The notes: generated by a model from the sequence alone, not told the origin. A DNA stretch of 64,000 bases from Methylocystis sp. H62 (GCF_015709515.1 NZ_JADNQZ010000046.1:1-64000); one strand, 5' to 3'. Positions 25,541 through 35,640 are shown, counted from the first letter of the stretch. A program made the numbers and translations.

Positions 25541-27514
25541 CGATCTCGGCGTCAGCGCGTCGTACCCTGTTCCCTTGCGCCTGTCGTTTCGACGGCGATT
25601 GACGACGCCGCCCGCCAGGATGATCTCGATTTGATCGGACGTCATACCATGGTGCGTTTCGATCGTGGCGCTCGCGGATTCCAACACGATTTTCCCGCCG
25701 CCATCCAGTTTGTGGGACAAATCCCGCACCCGGAGCGTATCGTTCTCTTTCAGCCTGTCATAGTCCTGCGGCTCGACGAAAAGGAGCGGAAGGATTCCGT
25801 AGTTGAGTAGGTTTTGCCTATGTATCCGCGCGAAGCTCTTCGCAATCACGATCCTGAGGCCAAGATAGCGCGGCGCCGCGGCGGCATGCTCGCGGGAGGA
25901 GCCCTGACCGTAGTTCTCGCCGGCGATGACGGCATGTCCCGCCTCCCGACCGATCGCCCTCGCGCGATCGACATAGGTCGGGTCGACGCGTTCGAACGAA
26001 AAATCTGCTATCTTCTGGAGATTGGAACGGTAAGGCAGCGCCTTTGCACCCGCGGGCATAATTTCGTCGGTCGAGACATCGTCTCCCATCTTGAGAAGCA
26101 CAGGCAGCTCCAATTCGTCGGGAAGCGGGTCAAATTCGGGTAGCGACATGATGTTCGATCCCTTCACCAACATAACTTCTCGCGCCTGCTCGATCGGAAG
26201 CGGCGGCTCGAGCAGTGAGGAAGGCAAATGCGGGATCGCTGGTTGCGAGAGTTTCGGATAGGCAATGCCCAGCGTCCTCGGATCGATGATCTTGCCGACG
26301 AGAGCGGATGCAGCCGCCGTTTCGGGAGAACACAGGAACACCGAATCTTCTTCGGTTCCCGAACGTCCCGGGAAATTGCGCGGCGTCGTGCGAAGCGAAT
26401 TCCGTCCGATCGCCGGAGCTTGCCCCATGCCGATGCAGCCATTGCATCCGGTCTGGTGAATTCGGGCGCCGGCGGCGACAAGCGCGCCAAGCCGCCCATC
26501 ATTGATCAGCATCTGCAGCACTTGCCGCGACGTCGGATTCACATCGAAGGAGATGCCGGGCGGGACCGTTTTACCCCGGACGATTTCCGCGGCGATGGCA
26601 AAGTCCCGCCATCCCGGATTGGCGGAAGAGCCGACGTAGGATTGAGCGATCTCTTCGCCCTGGACTTCTCGCACGGCCACGACCTTGCCAGGACTCGACG
26701 GCTTGGCGATGAGCGGTTCGAGTTTCGAGAGATCGATATGATCATGCTGGTCATAGCCGCAGCCGGGGTCCGCGGAGATTTCACGCCAGTCCTGCTCCCT
26801 TCCTTGCGACGCCAGAAACGCCAGCGTCATTTCGTCGGAAGGAAAGACAGAGGTGGTGGCGCCGAGCTCCGCGCCCATATTGGCGATCACATGCCTGTCC
26901 ATCGCCGTAAGATTTCGCAACCCAGAGCCATGGTATTCGATGATCTTCCCGACGCCGCCGGCAACGCCGTGACGTCGCAGCATTTCGAGGATGACATCCT
27001 TGGCGCTGACCCAATCCGGCAGCGAGCCAGTCAACTCCACCCCGAATATCGCCGGCATTGTCGTCGAATAGGATTCGCCCGCCATTGCGAGCGCAACGTC
27101 GAGTCCGCCGGCGCCGATCGCCAGCATGCAGAGCGAACCCGCGGCCGGCGTATGACTGTCGGAGCCGAGCAGCGACTTACCGGGACGCCCGAAACGCTCC
27201 ATGTGAACGACATGGCTGATGCCATTGCCGGGCCTCGAATACCATATCCCGTACCTCCGGCATGCACTTTCGAGGAAGAGGTGATCCTCTGCGTTCAGAT
27301 TGTCGAGCTGCAAGAGGTTGTGATCAACATATTGAACGCTCACTTCCGTCTTCACACGATCCAGCTTCATCGCTTCGAGCGATAGCATCGCGAGCGTGCC
27401 GGTCGCATCCTGTGTGAGAGTCTGATCGATTCGCAGCGCAAGCGGCGCGCCAGCTGGCCCGCCCCCGTTCACACGGTGGGATTCGATCAGCTTCTGAGCT
27501 ACGCTCAAGGCCAT
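25514..27514 (-). CDS. acnA: Aconitate hydratase
   Basis: 666 aa from the ATG at 27514 (MALSVAQKLIESHRVNGG); the frame is open 52 codons further upstream, without homology. It has the aconitase core: NLLQLDNLNAEDHLFLESAC, SDSHTPAAGSLCMLAIGAGG, the [4Fe-4S] cysteine motif TGCNGCIGMGQAPA and the swivel domain NYGQGSSREHAAAAPRYLGL. It interconverts citrate and isocitrate. The last ~25 residues (after AGGVVNRRRN) form an unusual tail that overlaps, antisense, a remnant of a nuoD 3' end. A second copy of the last ~175 codons lies at 53366-53898. Confidence 0.9.
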   Translation of the reverse strand: MALSVAQKLIESHRVNGGGPAGAPLALRIDQTLTQDATGTLAMLSLEAMKLDRVKTEVSVQYVDHNLLQLDNLNAEDHLFLESACRRYGIWYSRPGNGISHVVHMERFGRPGKSLLGSDSHTPAAGSLCMLAIGAGGLDVALAMAGESYSTTMPAIFGVELTGSLPDWVSAKDVILEMLRRHGVAGGVGKIIEYHGSGLRNLTAMDRHVIANMGAELGATTSVFPSDEMTLAFLASQGREQDWREISADPGCGYDQHDHIDLSKLEPLIAKPSSPGKVVAVREVQGEEIAQSYVGSSANPGWRDFAIAAEIVRGKTVPPGISFDVNPTSRQVLQMLINDGRLGALVAAGARIHQTGCNGCIGMGQAPAIGRNSLRTTPRNFPGRSGTEEDSVFLCSPETAAASALVGKIIDPRTLGIAYPKLSQPAIPHLPSSLLEPPLPIEQAREVMLVKGSNIMSLPEFDPLPDELELPVLLKMGDDVSTDEIMPAGAKALPYRSNLQKIADFSFERVDPTYVDRARAIGREAGHAVIAGENYGQGSSREHAAAAPRYLGLRIVIAKSFARIHRQNLLNYGILPLLFVEPQDYDRLKENDTLRVRDLSHKLDGGGKIVLESASATIETHHGMTSDQIEIILAGGVVNRRRNDRRKGTGYDALTPRSSIDVEHDI

Positions 27515-27926
27515 TGCGGACGCCGACACGGCTAATTGGGGGCTTCGTCCTCTTTTCGCAAAAAATAGAGCTGCAACGTTCGATTGGCATAGGCGATTTC
27601 CAAAATTGTAACACACGCACAAGCCGCCCGCGCAGTGCGACTTTAGTAAGACACTCATGCTTTTGCGCAAACGGCGGCGATCGCGCTATGCGCTGCACCG
27701 ATCGTTTGCAGTGCGCATTCGCGACACCTCGACCGTTGCCGGGTAGATTGGTTCTAGCGGGCGCTATTGCGTCAAATCCGCGATCTCTCCGTGGTCCCGC
27801 CCGGGCAACGCACTAATTCTGGCTATCGAGGAACGCCTTAAGATGTCGAGGCCGCGATTGATCGTCGATGGAACGAGGCGATGCGGCGTTCCCTTGCCGC
27901 TATCAACGGTTACACGGAAAGAGCAC

Positions 27927-28427
27927 ATGGCGACCGCAGAGACACGACTAACGGATTGGCTTCGTGACGCCCAGGCAATGGGGAAGCAAGCCACGACAAT
28001 GCTCGACGCACTCGCTAAGGGGATCGAAAACTACCCAGATGTCAAAGCGCAATTAGAACGCCATCTCCAAGAAGCACGGGATCAGGCAGCAGCACTGCAG
28101 GGGTATGGAGAGCGGCGCGGCGAAGGCGGGCCAAGTTGGAAAGAATCGGCTGGACAATGTGTCGCGATGGGGCAGGGTCTCAGCGGCGCGTTCGTGGGCG
28201 ATAAGCTCGTCAAACGCGCCATCACGGAGATTTCATGCTATAATATTCTAATTGCTTCAGCCGCAGCTATAGGAGACAAGGAGACGCGTGGAGTTTGTGA
28301 GGATATTCTGCTTCGAGAAAAGGCGATGCTGAATTGGCTCATGAATTACCTTGCATCCGCAACCTTCGAGCATCTCGGTCGTGAAGAGACGCCCGACGGA
28401 GAAACCTCGACGCTTTCCAAGCCGTAA
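27927..28427 (+). CDS. DUF892 ferritin-like protein (YciE/YciF type)
   Basis: 166 aa, all-helical, starting MATAETRLTDWLRDAQAMGK. The family pattern of acidic/His-containing helices is visible: QLERHLQEARDQAAALQGY and AITEISCYNILIASAAAIGD, then LREKAMLNWLMNYL. Such proteins are ferritin-like and often stress-induced; the function is poorly defined. The open frame extends upstream to 27843, but the ATG at 27927 fits the family start. Confidence 0.8.
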   Translation: MATAETRLTDWLRDAQAMGKQATTMLDALAKGIENYPDVKAQLERHLQEARDQAAALQGYGERRGEGGPSWKESAGQCVAMGQGLSGAFVGDKLVKRAITEISCYNILIASAAAIGDKETRGVCEDILLREKAMLNWLMNYLASATFEHLGREETPDGETSTLSKP

Positions 28428-28605
28428 AGACGACGGGATCGGCCCAGCCTCTCTTCGATCGCGAAGGCTGCGGCGGGCGCATCCGGTTCAACTACTGTCG
28501 CCATGGCGACCGGGGTAGAAACCGCTTAGGCGCCGCTGCCGAAGCCTTACTTTTTCCATCACGAATCTCAGGCGCCACCGGCTCTCCCGGGGCACTGGTC
28601 ACGCC

Positions 28606-28947
28606 CTAAATTCCGGGCTTGCGCAACGAGGCCGGCAATGCCCGGTCACCGAAATCAATCACTGATCGTTGGAGAATTTTACCCGTCGAGTCGATGACCA
28701 ACTGAAAGCGCCGACCCTTATGGAAAAATGTCAGCCGATATCGCCCCGCATCCTCATTCTCACCCTTCTCGCAACGGCTCGTCACTTCCCCGCTGCGCAT
28801 TAGCGATTGAACCGTCGGGGTTTCAAGATCGAGCCCATGTGCGATAATTGCGGCGGGAATCTGAATCGTATCGTCCTCGAACGCGATCATCATAGCGGAG
28901 GTAGCCCCCAGGAGCGTCGACGATGGATCTGGTGCATCCGCGCTCAT
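28606..28947 (-). CDS. DUF6522 family protein
   Basis: 113 aa; conserved pattern MIAFEDDTIQIPAAIIAHGL, GEVTSRCEKGENEDAGRYRL and ending IDFGDRALPASLRKPG. Family function unknown to me. Family members usually start at the MIAFED-equivalent methionine, so the start could be 28890-28893 rather than 28947. Confidence 0.7.
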   Translation of the reverse strand: MSADAPDPSSTLLGATSAMMIAFEDDTIQIPAAIIAHGLDLETPTVQSLMRSGEVTSRCEKGENEDAGRYRLTFFHKGRRFQLVIDSTGKILQRSVIDFGDRALPASLRKPGI

Positions 28948-29190
28948 TTGTCGTTGTTCCAGACCAAGTCAAATCTGCCCGCTTTTCAACTCATGTCGTC
29001 TTGCCTTCGCTTGGCTAGACCCAAACGCGCCGCAACACGATATGCGTTCCGCGAGTGGGAGCGCTGAAAAAAGGTCGGGAGGTGGGACGGCGCCGATAGA
29101 TTGCCCCCGCTCGGCGCAACTGCGTCAGCGACGCCCCTCAACTTCCACCGTCGCGTCGCTCGAATTACATCCCAAGCGCGCCGACATGAT

Positions 29191-29568
29191 CTATAGCGCT
29201 GCGCTTTCCTCCCAGTAAGGGCGCGCGCTGTAGTGCTGATGCACACGCATCTCCCAATCCCGATCGCTCCAGCTGTCGTCGCTGAATTCAGGGGCGGCCT
29301 CGAGCTGCTGCTGGGTGACGTTCGTGATGTAGCCTTCTCGCGATTTTTCGTAGTTTAGTGAGCTCCATGGCAACGGGTGGTGGCCTGGGCGCAGGCACAT
29401 GAAACCGCAGAAGTTTACTACGGCATAGCGCGCTTGCCCCGAGATCTCATCGATCATCAGGTGGTCGATTTCGCCAATCTCCTTTCCGCTCGAATCATAA
29501 ACCTTAGCACCCACGACGTGTTCGCTCGAGATCAGATTGAACTTGGGATGGGCAGTGGCGGTAGCCAT
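29191..29568 (-). CDS. PRC-barrel domain protein
   Basis: 125 aa from ATG at 29568 (MATATAHPKFNLISSEHVVG). The PRC-barrel pattern is GAKVYDSSGKEIGEIDHLMI, then ARYAVVNFCGF and PLPWSSLNYEKSREGYITNV. The C-terminus is acidic/aromatic (FSDDSWSDRDWEMRVHQHY). PRC-barrel proteins bind RNA, protein or tetrapyrrole-related partners in different contexts; no specific role can be assigned. Confidence 0.85.
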   Translation of the reverse strand: MATATAHPKFNLISSEHVVGAKVYDSSGKEIGEIDHLMIDEISGQARYAVVNFCGFMCLRPGHHPLPWSSLNYEKSREGYITNVTQQQLEAAPEFSDDSWSDRDWEMRVHQHYSARPYWEESAAL

Positions 29569-29913
29569 TTTCCAACTCCTATGAAGGTAAGTGGGGTCGA
29601 GCGCCACCTTCGACGTCGCAAAAGAACTGTCGATCCGAGCGCCTTGTTGGGACGACTTCGAACGCGAATTGCGATCGCCAACTTTTGCGCCTCGTCTCGA
29701 CGGGTTTCAGGATGGACGCGAAGGCCGGCATCATGCTGCACAAGATAACGCACACATCGGGAAAACAAAGTTGCTGGCGGGTCAACGGTCGCCGTCATCA
29801 GATATTCGAGCAATCATAAGCGGCGCAGCGTTGTTCGAGTTGTTGAGCCCTGAGATTCGAGGGAACATGCCCGTTTTCAGGGCGTTGTCTCAACGGATCG
29901 GTCGGGCGTCATC
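29569..29913. other. Gap between the PRC-barrel gene and nuoD
   Basis: Divergent intergenic region that should contain promoters for both neighbours. A plus-strand open frame (29591-29917) overlaps the nuoD start and ends [17 protein letters not shown] see no family in it and regard it as doubtful. Confidence 0.4.
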
Positions 29914-31104
29914 ATGAGTCTCACATCGGAACGCGATTTCACGATAAATTTCGGACCAGTGCACCCAGCGGCTCACGGCGTGCTCCGACTTGTGCTTGAA
30001 CTGGACGGCGAGGTGGTCGTGCGCGTCGATCCGCATATCGGATTCTTGCATCGGGGAACCGAGAAGCTGATCGAGAACAAAACCTATCTACAAGCGCTGC
30101 CCTATTTCGACCGCCTGGATTATGTCGCGCCGATGAATCAAGAACACGCTTTCTGTCTGGCGGCGGAAAAACTGTTCGCGCTCGAGCTTCCGAAACGAGC
30201 ACAACTCATCCGCGTGCTGTTTTGTGAGATCGGTCGGCTTCTTTCTCATCTCCTCAATGTAACCACGCAGGCGTCGGACATCGGCGCCCTCACTCCGAAT
30301 TTGTGGGGTTTCGAAGAGCGCGAAAAGCTGATGGTGTTCTATGAGCGCGCCTCCGGTGCGCGCATGCACGCCAATTATTTTCGTATCGGGGGCGTGCATC
30401 AGGATCTGCCCGAAAAGCTTATCGACGACATTTATGCCTTCTGCGATCCTTTCTTGAAGGTCTGCAACGATCTCGAAGGCCTGCTTACGGATAATCGCAT
30501 CTTCAAGCAGCGCAACGTCGACATCGGCATCGTGACGCTCGAAGACGCATGGGCCTTGGGTTTTTCTGGCGTGTTTGTCAGGAGCTGCGGCGCCGCGTGG
30601 GATTTGCGCAAGGCGCAACCTTATGAATGTTACGAGGAATTCGACTTCGGCATTCCGGTCGCCAAGCATGGCGATTGCTACGACCGTTACTGCGTTCGCA
30701 TGGAGGAAATGCGGCAGTCGACACACATCATGACGCAATGCCTGGACAGACTGGCGTCGAGTGGAGGCAGGGGACCGATTTCGGTGGATGATCATAAAAT
30801 AACGCCGCCGAAACGCGCCGAAATGAAGCGCTCAATGGAGGCGATGATCGAGCAGTTCAAGCTCTACACCGAAGGGTTTCATGTGCCGGCTGGCGAAGTC
30901 TATGCGGCAGTCGAAGCGCCGAAAGGAGAGTTTGGCGTCTATCTCGTCTCCGATGGCTCCAACAGACCCTACAGGTGCAAGATCAGAGCGCCGTCATTTG
31001 CGCATCTGGCCGCAGCGGATTATCTCATGCGCGGTCATATGCTGGCCGACGTGTCGGCGATCGTCGGCTCGCTCGACATCGTCTTCGGCGAAATCGATCG
31101 ATGA
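29914..31104 (+). CDS. nuoD: NADH-quinone oxidoreductase subunit D
   Basis: 396 aa, normal length for stand-alone NuoD. Hallmarks: [20 protein letters not shown] near the N-terminus, [35 protein letters not shown], and C-terminal [20 protein letters not shown] ending [11 protein letters not shown]. It forms part of the quinone-binding peripheral arm of complex I. No other nuo genes are adjacent, so it is an isolated, possibly extra copy. Its stop overlaps the start of a pterin-dehydratase remnant. Confidence 0.95.
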   Translation: MSLTSERDFTINFGPVHPAAHGVLRLVLELDGEVVVRVDPHIGFLHRGTEKLIENKTYLQALPYFDRLDYVAPMNQEHAFCLAAEKLFALELPKRAQLIRVLFCEIGRLLSHLLNVTTQASDIGALTPNLWGFEEREKLMVFYERASGARMHANYFRIGGVHQDLPEKLIDDIYAFCDPFLKVCNDLEGLLTDNRIFKQRNVDIGIVTLEDAWALGFSGVFVRSCGAAWDLRKAQPYECYEEFDFGIPVAKHGDCYDRYCVRMEEMRQSTHIMTQCLDRLASSGGRGPISVDDHKITPPKRAEMKRSMEAMIEQFKLYTEGFHVPAGEVYAAVEAPKGEFGVYLVSDGSNRPYRCKIRAPSFAHLAAADYLMRGHMLADVSAIVGSLDIVFGEIDR

Positions 31105-31286
31105 TAACGGCTCTGGCAAATAAGGCTCGCACGCCCTGCTGCGGCGGCGTTCCGCCGCTTAAGCGTGAAGAAGCCGAGGCGCTTCGAGCAAATGCCAAAG
31201 ATTGGGAATTGCTCGACGATGCGCATCGCATCGAGTGCAAATTTCGCTTCGTCTTGAACGTCACGGCCGCAGGACGAAGGCGCTAA
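31101..31286 (+). pseudogene. Truncated pterin-4a-carbinolamine dehydratase
   Basis: Starts with an ATG overlapping the nuoD stop. The first ~45 residues (RTPCCGGVPPLKREEAEALR, WELLDDAHRIECKFRF) match the N-terminus of 4a-hydroxytetrahydrobiopterin dehydratase. The conserved His-His catalytic core that should follow is missing: the frame runs into unrelated sequence and stops. Truncated. Confidence 0.7.
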
Positions 31287-31390
31287 ACGGAGGCGCACCC
31301 TCGCCCTGCGCAGACGCTTGCCGGAAAGGGTTGGCTTTAGACAACAGCAGTGGGAAACGATTTCCATGCCTCATCCTCTTCGTATCGAAG

Positions 31391-32109
31391 GTTACGCAAA
31401 TTCGGGCGGCGGGCCTTCCGCTGAAATTCGTCACCAACACGACGCGTCGTCCGCTCCAGCGCATCGTCAATGACCTTGCTCGGCTCGGATTGCGAGTCGA
31501 ACCGGGAGACGTCTATACACCCGCAGCGATAGCGCGCGATTATTGCATCGGCCGTCGCCTCGCGCCGTTTCTGGTCGTCCACCCCGATCTCTACGAGGAT
31601 TTCGCCGGGCTTCCGCAGGATGGCGAAGGCGCTGTCATCGTCGGCGATGCGGGCGAATTTTTCACTTACGATCTGTTGAACCGCGCCTATCGAAAAATTC
31701 TCTGCGGCGCGGCGTTTCTGGCGTTGGCGAAGAATCGCAATTTTCTCGATCGCGACGGCGAATTGAGCCTCGACGCAGGTCCATTTATCGCGGGATTGGA
31801 ATACGCCTGCGGCCGAGAGGCGACTGTGCTCGGGAAGCCGTCGTCCGCCTTCTTCGAACTCGCCGACAAAGGCCTAGGCATCAACGCCGAGGACGTTGCG
31901 ATGATCGGCGACGACGCCGAAGCCGACGTCGGCGGAGCCATGGCCGCCGGTCTGATGGGCGTCCTCGTCCAGACGGGAAAATAGCGTCCCGGCCAAGAGG
32001 CGCGCCTGACCAAGCCGCCGACGCTGATCGCCCAAAACTTAAAAGTCGCGGTCGATCTATTCCTGGGCTCCGGCGTCAGCGCTCTTGAGTCAAAACGGTC
32101 AAGTTGAGG
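31391..32109 (+). pseudogene. HAD-IIA (NagD/LHPP-like) phosphatase lacking its N-terminus, with an amber stop
   Basis: From TQIRAAGLPLKFVTNTTRRP the frame matches HAD-IIA phosphatases: capping domain (GEGAVIVGDAGEFFTYDLLN), substrate loop VLGKPSSAFFELAD and motif IV MIGDDAEADVGGAMAAGL. The N-terminal DxD motif is missing. After VLVQTGK a TAG at 31982-31984 interrupts; the same frame continues RPGQEARLTKPPTLIAQNLK to a stop at 32109. TAT to TAG would explain it, since family members have Tyr-Arg-Pro-Gly here. A piece with the missing N-terminus lies at 63056-63198. Confidence 0.75.
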
Positions 32110-32818
32110 AAGGAGGATTTCTGGCTCATCGTAACCACTGGAAGTGGAGATGCGCCAAAAATCCGAATGTCCGACGCCGTTATTTGAGCGGAGCGTGAAG
32201 GACATTGGCCGAGCTCCGTGTCGGGGCTGCTCTTCGGACCGCCATGTCATTTCATATGTTGAGGACTCACCTCGCGCGGCGCCTTGCAGCCACGGAGAGG
32301 CGGCTGGATGCGCGCCACCATGATTATAGCTTCGGCTGTCCGTCGTGTTTCCGAATGCCTTCAGCTTGGCGAGAAACAACGCAAGCGCCTCGCTTAGGGC
32401 AGATTGTGAAGACCTTTTTACAATGCGCACTCCGCAGCTTCCGGATTGTTGGAGTCATCCTCGGTCGCTTTCGGTGACGATGAGGCCTGATGTCTCTTGT
32501 CTTCCGCCCCTTGTCGGCCGCATTGAAAGGAGCGGCGCTGTCGCTAATTTGCGACGGCATCGAACTCAATGGATGGCTGCACGAAAAGAACATGATGTCG
32601 CTCATGAAACTAGTTGTCGCGACGAACGCGGTCACTTACTGCCAGCGATCAGCGGACAACATCAGGGCCCGCGGGGCGTCAACACCCGCATCGACAGGCC
32701 GAAGACATGACCACACCCACGATCATCGCGCTGCACCAAAATAACCCTTGATCAGCAGGCGCCATCCAGACATGTCAACGCCAGGTGGAGCGTTCAGGCC
32801 GCCATGAACTTGCACGAA
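32110..32818. other. Long stretch without a supported gene
   Basis: Several short frames exist on both strands. The best is 32490-32744 (+), MSLVFRPLSAALKGAALSLI then CDGIELNGWLHEKNM, which has no recognised family. No repeats or RNA genes seen. It probably consists of decayed sequence. Confidence 0.4.
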
Positions 32819-33187
32819 TCATTGCGCCACTGTCATCAACTCGAGCAAATGGCCGTCGACGTTCTCGAAATACACTCCACGGCCGCCGTTCCAATCGTTG
32901 AGCTTGCTATCCCCTTGGCTCCAAGGTGCGCTTCCGAACGCCAGCCCCCTCTCCTTGACGCGGTGTAGGATAGCGTCAAATTCGGTCTCGCTTACGTGGA
33001 AAGCGTAGTGGTGCCGCTCAAAGGAGGCCTCATCGGCGAACGAGAACGTAAGAGTCTCGTTTAAGCGCACAGGCGCGAAATGGCCTGCCGCGTCCTCAAA
33101 GCTTAGGCCGAACACCTGTGCAAACCAGGCCGCCGCCTCCTTCTTATTTCGCGAAGGCACAATCGTGTGATTGAGGATTATTGACAT
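32819..33187 (-). CDS. VOC family protein (glyoxalase-fold)
   Basis: 122 aa, single VOC module pair: LNHTIVPSRNKKEAAAWFAQ, then HHYAFHVSETEFDAILHRV, and the C-terminal metal Glu region VYFENVDGHLLELMTVAQ. The candidate metal ligands His (NHTIV), His (YAFHV) and Glu (LLELM) are in place. Substrate not predictable. Complete, with family-typical length. Confidence 0.85.
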   Translation of the reverse strand: MSIILNHTIVPSRNKKEAAAWFAQVFGLSFEDAAGHFAPVRLNETLTFSFADEASFERHHYAFHVSETEFDAILHRVKERGLAFGSAPWSQGDSKLNDWNGGRGVYFENVDGHLLELMTVAQ

Positions 33188-33682
33188 GGCTCCCGCTCCT
33201 AGCTCGAAGCCGTTTACTAAATGGGCCCCCTTTGGGCGCAGTCACGAGGGTAAATCGGCGTCCCTACCGTTCGTAAGCACCCCAAACGGTCTGCGGTTTC
33301 TCGATCCGTCCCTCGCCGCTGACGAGAGGGCGGCAACCCTCTCCCAGCGGTTTCTTTTTGCTTCGACGGCGTAAAAAGTCATAAGACAAGCGAGTTCGTC
33401 GTTTTCCGATTCTGCAAGGGATTCCGAAATCGGCTGAACAGCGATTACTTCATGGCGACAGCGATAGAGGCGGATCATGGCGCGGGCCTACGCGCTCTTG
33501 AATTTGCGCGCGCCGATCAAATCGGGAGCGGCGGTGCGGTGGACCGCTCTTTTTTCCGTAACGGTTCGAGTCGCGCGACAGCGTCGAGCCTCGGGGAACC
33601 AGAATGTCGCCAAAGAGTTATGTAAGATGTAAAGCGCGCTCCCGTCATTCCTCCGCTTCCCCATACGGGCCGAGGCAACTGG
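33188..33682. other. Intergenic stretch upstream of the caa3 oxidase cluster
   Basis: No supported gene. It should contain the promoter for the caa3 operon on its right side. Small frames on the minus strand (for example 33242-33478) show no recognisable family. Confidence 0.4.
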
Positions 33683-34462
33683 TTGGAGAAAAGTGTGATA
33701 GGAGCCGGGCCATCGGGCATCGAGGTTACGACGCCGCGATCCAGTCGGAGCGCCGGCGGAGTGACGCCGAGTACGCGAGTTCGAAGGCCGCTATCGTTGG
33801 TGGCGGGCGTTCTCGCGAGCATCGCGCTCGGACAAATCGCGCTTTCGGCTTTGCCGCTCGGTCCGCGCGCGACGCATATGGCCTCGCACATTCTTCTGAT
33901 GAACGCGGCGGCCCCCGCGCTGGCTCTCGTGACGATTGCGGTTTATGGTGCGCAGGTGCCCGTTTTCTTGTCGGCAAAGCTCCTGGCGGCCGCCACTTTC
34001 CTGCAACTTGCGCTGCTTTGGACATGGCACGCGCCCATCGTATTGGCGTTGGCCGCAAGGCAGCCCATCGCGCATGCCTTCATGCAGGCGTCGCTACTCG
34101 CGGCGTCGCTGGGTTTCTGGCTTGCCGTTCTTTCCGAAGAAGGCGTGTTTCGATGGCGCGGCGTCATCGCGATTTTGCTGACCGGCAAACTGTCCTGCCT
34201 GCTCGGCATGCTGCTCCTCCTCGCTCCGCGCCTCCTGTATGCGGACGTCGCCTCGGATCACGGCCACGGCGCGGCGGACTTCGATGGGTTGCTTTCGGAT
34301 CAGCGTCTCGCCGGCCTGCTGATGTTGGCGGCCTGCCCGCTGTGCTATGTCCTGACAGGCGTTGCGATCGCCTCGAAATCGCTGCGAGATTTGGAGAGGA
34401 TTGGCGCCGAACAGCGCCCGACGTTCTCGATTTCCTCCGACGTTTCCATGGCGCCGAGGTGA
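33683..34462 (+). CDS. ctaG: Cytochrome c oxidase assembly protein, caa3-CtaG family
   Basis: 259 aa from a TTG; the start is uncertain and GTG at 33695 is another choice. Multiple helices with conserved histidines: ATHMASHILLMNAAAPALAL, LWTWHAPIVLALAARQP and DVASDHGHGAADFD, with DQRLAGLLMLAACPLCYV. The family is required for assembly, probably CuB insertion, of caa3 oxidases. It heads the oxidase cluster and nearly abuts the cytochrome c gene. Confidence 0.85.
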   Translation: MEKSVIGAGPSGIEVTTPRSSRSAGGVTPSTRVRRPLSLVAGVLASIALGQIALSALPLGPRATHMASHILLMNAAAPALALVTIAVYGAQVPVFLSAKLLAAATFLQLALLWTWHAPIVLALAARQPIAHAFMQASLLAASLGFWLAVLSEEGVFRWRGVIAILLTGKLSCLLGMLLLLAPRLLYADVASDHGHGAADFDGLLSDQRLAGLLMLAACPLCYVLTGVAIASKSLRDLERIGAEQRPTFSISSDVSMAPR

Positions 34463-34469
34463 TGGCGGG

Positions 34470-35630
34470 ATGGCGCTTGCCACAACGCGAACGATTGCGA
34501 TCCTCGGTTCGGTCGTTATCGCGCTCGGGGTCGGGGCGTTTCTGTTCGCCTGGTCGGGAATTTACAACATCGCCGCTAGCGAACCGCATTTCGCCATTAC
34601 CTACTGGCTGCTCGACTTCGGGAAGCGCCGCGCGGTGGAGACCCACAGTCTGCTGGCGCCCACGGCGGTCCTCGATGATCCGAACTTGGTGGCGTTGGGA
34701 GCGGGACATTTCCATGGCGGATGCGCGCCGTGTCATGGCGCGCCAGGAGAACCAAGCAATCCGATCATTCAGCGGATGTTGCCCCGGCCGCCGGATCTTG
34801 CGCGTGTCGCGCCGACGTGGACGCCCAAGCAGTTATTCTGGATCGCCAAGCATGGTCTCAAGTTCACGGGCATGCCGGCTTGGGTCGCGCCGGAACGAGA
34901 GGATGAGTTGTGGGCGATCGTCGCGTTCTTGCGCGCTTTACCCAAGATGGACGCGGCGGAATACCGGCGTCTCGCCAAGGGAGACGCCGGACGGCCTAGT
35001 CGCGGCATACGCGAATTGGCGACACTAGGGAGCGTGGCGGATGCTCTATCCAGGTGCCATCGTTGTCACGAGACCCAGGCGGCGCCCTCGCCGAACCGCC
35101 TAATTCCGAAACTCGCTGGCCAATCCCAGGCTTATCTCGAGATGTCGTTGCGCAATTACGCTAACGGCCTGCGGCCGAGCGGAATCATGCAACCGATGGC
35201 CGCCGGGCTCGACGAGCGGACCCTTATCGAACTTGCAAAGCACTACGCCGAGCACCCGGTCATCTGGGCTGAGGCGGGCATTGTCCAGTCCGCCGCATCC
35301 AATCAGATCGAACGAGGAAAACGGATCGCATCGACCGGCGTTCCAGAGAAGGGCGTTCCGCCGTGTCTGGCCTGCCACGCGGGCAAGAGCGCCGCAACCT
35401 TCCCCAAGCTCGACGGTCAGCATGCCCCCTATATCGCAGGTCAGCTCCGGCTGTGGCGCCGGGGACTGCGCAGCCGCACCGTGCACGGCGCGATCATGGC
35501 GGCCATCGCCCCGCGCTTGAGCGAAGAGCAAGTCGAGGATGTCGCCGCCTATTTCGAGAGTGTCGCGTCGACCGCGGCAGCGCCTGAACCGCCGCCTGCG
35601 CCGCCGCTTCCGCCGCGCCGCCGAAGATGA
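34470..35630 (+). CDS. Membrane-anchored triheme cytochrome c
   Basis: 386 aa: an N-terminal anchor (AILGSVVIALGVGAFLFAW) and three heme-binding motifs CAPCH, CHRCH and CLACH. The first domain resembles the cytochrome at 13621-14160. The second and third form a diheme unit like the cytochrome c4/c-553 type (LAGQSQAYLEMSLRNYANGL; LDGQHAPYIAGQLRLWRRG). The C-terminus is a proline/arginine tail (PPPAPPLPPRRRR). It likely delivers electrons to the adjacent oxidase. The start at 34470 lies 8 bp after the ctaG stop. Confidence 0.9.
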   Translation: MALATTRTIAILGSVVIALGVGAFLFAWSGIYNIAASEPHFAITYWLLDFGKRRAVETHSLLAPTAVLDDPNLVALGAGHFHGGCAPCHGAPGEPSNPIIQRMLPRPPDLARVAPTWTPKQLFWIAKHGLKFTGMPAWVAPEREDELWAIVAFLRALPKMDAAEYRRLAKGDAGRPSRGIRELATLGSVADALSRCHRCHETQAAPSPNRLIPKLAGQSQAYLEMSLRNYANGLRPSGIMQPMAAGLDERTLIELAKHYAEHPVIWAEAGIVQSAASNQIERGKRIASTGVPEKGVPPCLACHAGKSAATFPKLDGQHAPYIAGQLRLWRRGLRSRTVHGAIMAAIAPRLSEEQVEDVAAYFESVASTAAAPEPPPAPPLPPRRRR

Positions 35631-35640
35631 GCGTTCCGCC

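Noticed and set aside
26228-27385. 385-codon plus-strand frame opposite acnA
   Set aside because: Arginine-rich shadow frame; acnA on the other strand has clear catalytic motifs.
31982-31984. TAG read as a recoded sense codon (pyrrolysine)
   Set aside because: The gene is already a fragment without its N-terminus and no pylTSBCD-type genes are visible; simple nonsense decay is sufficient.
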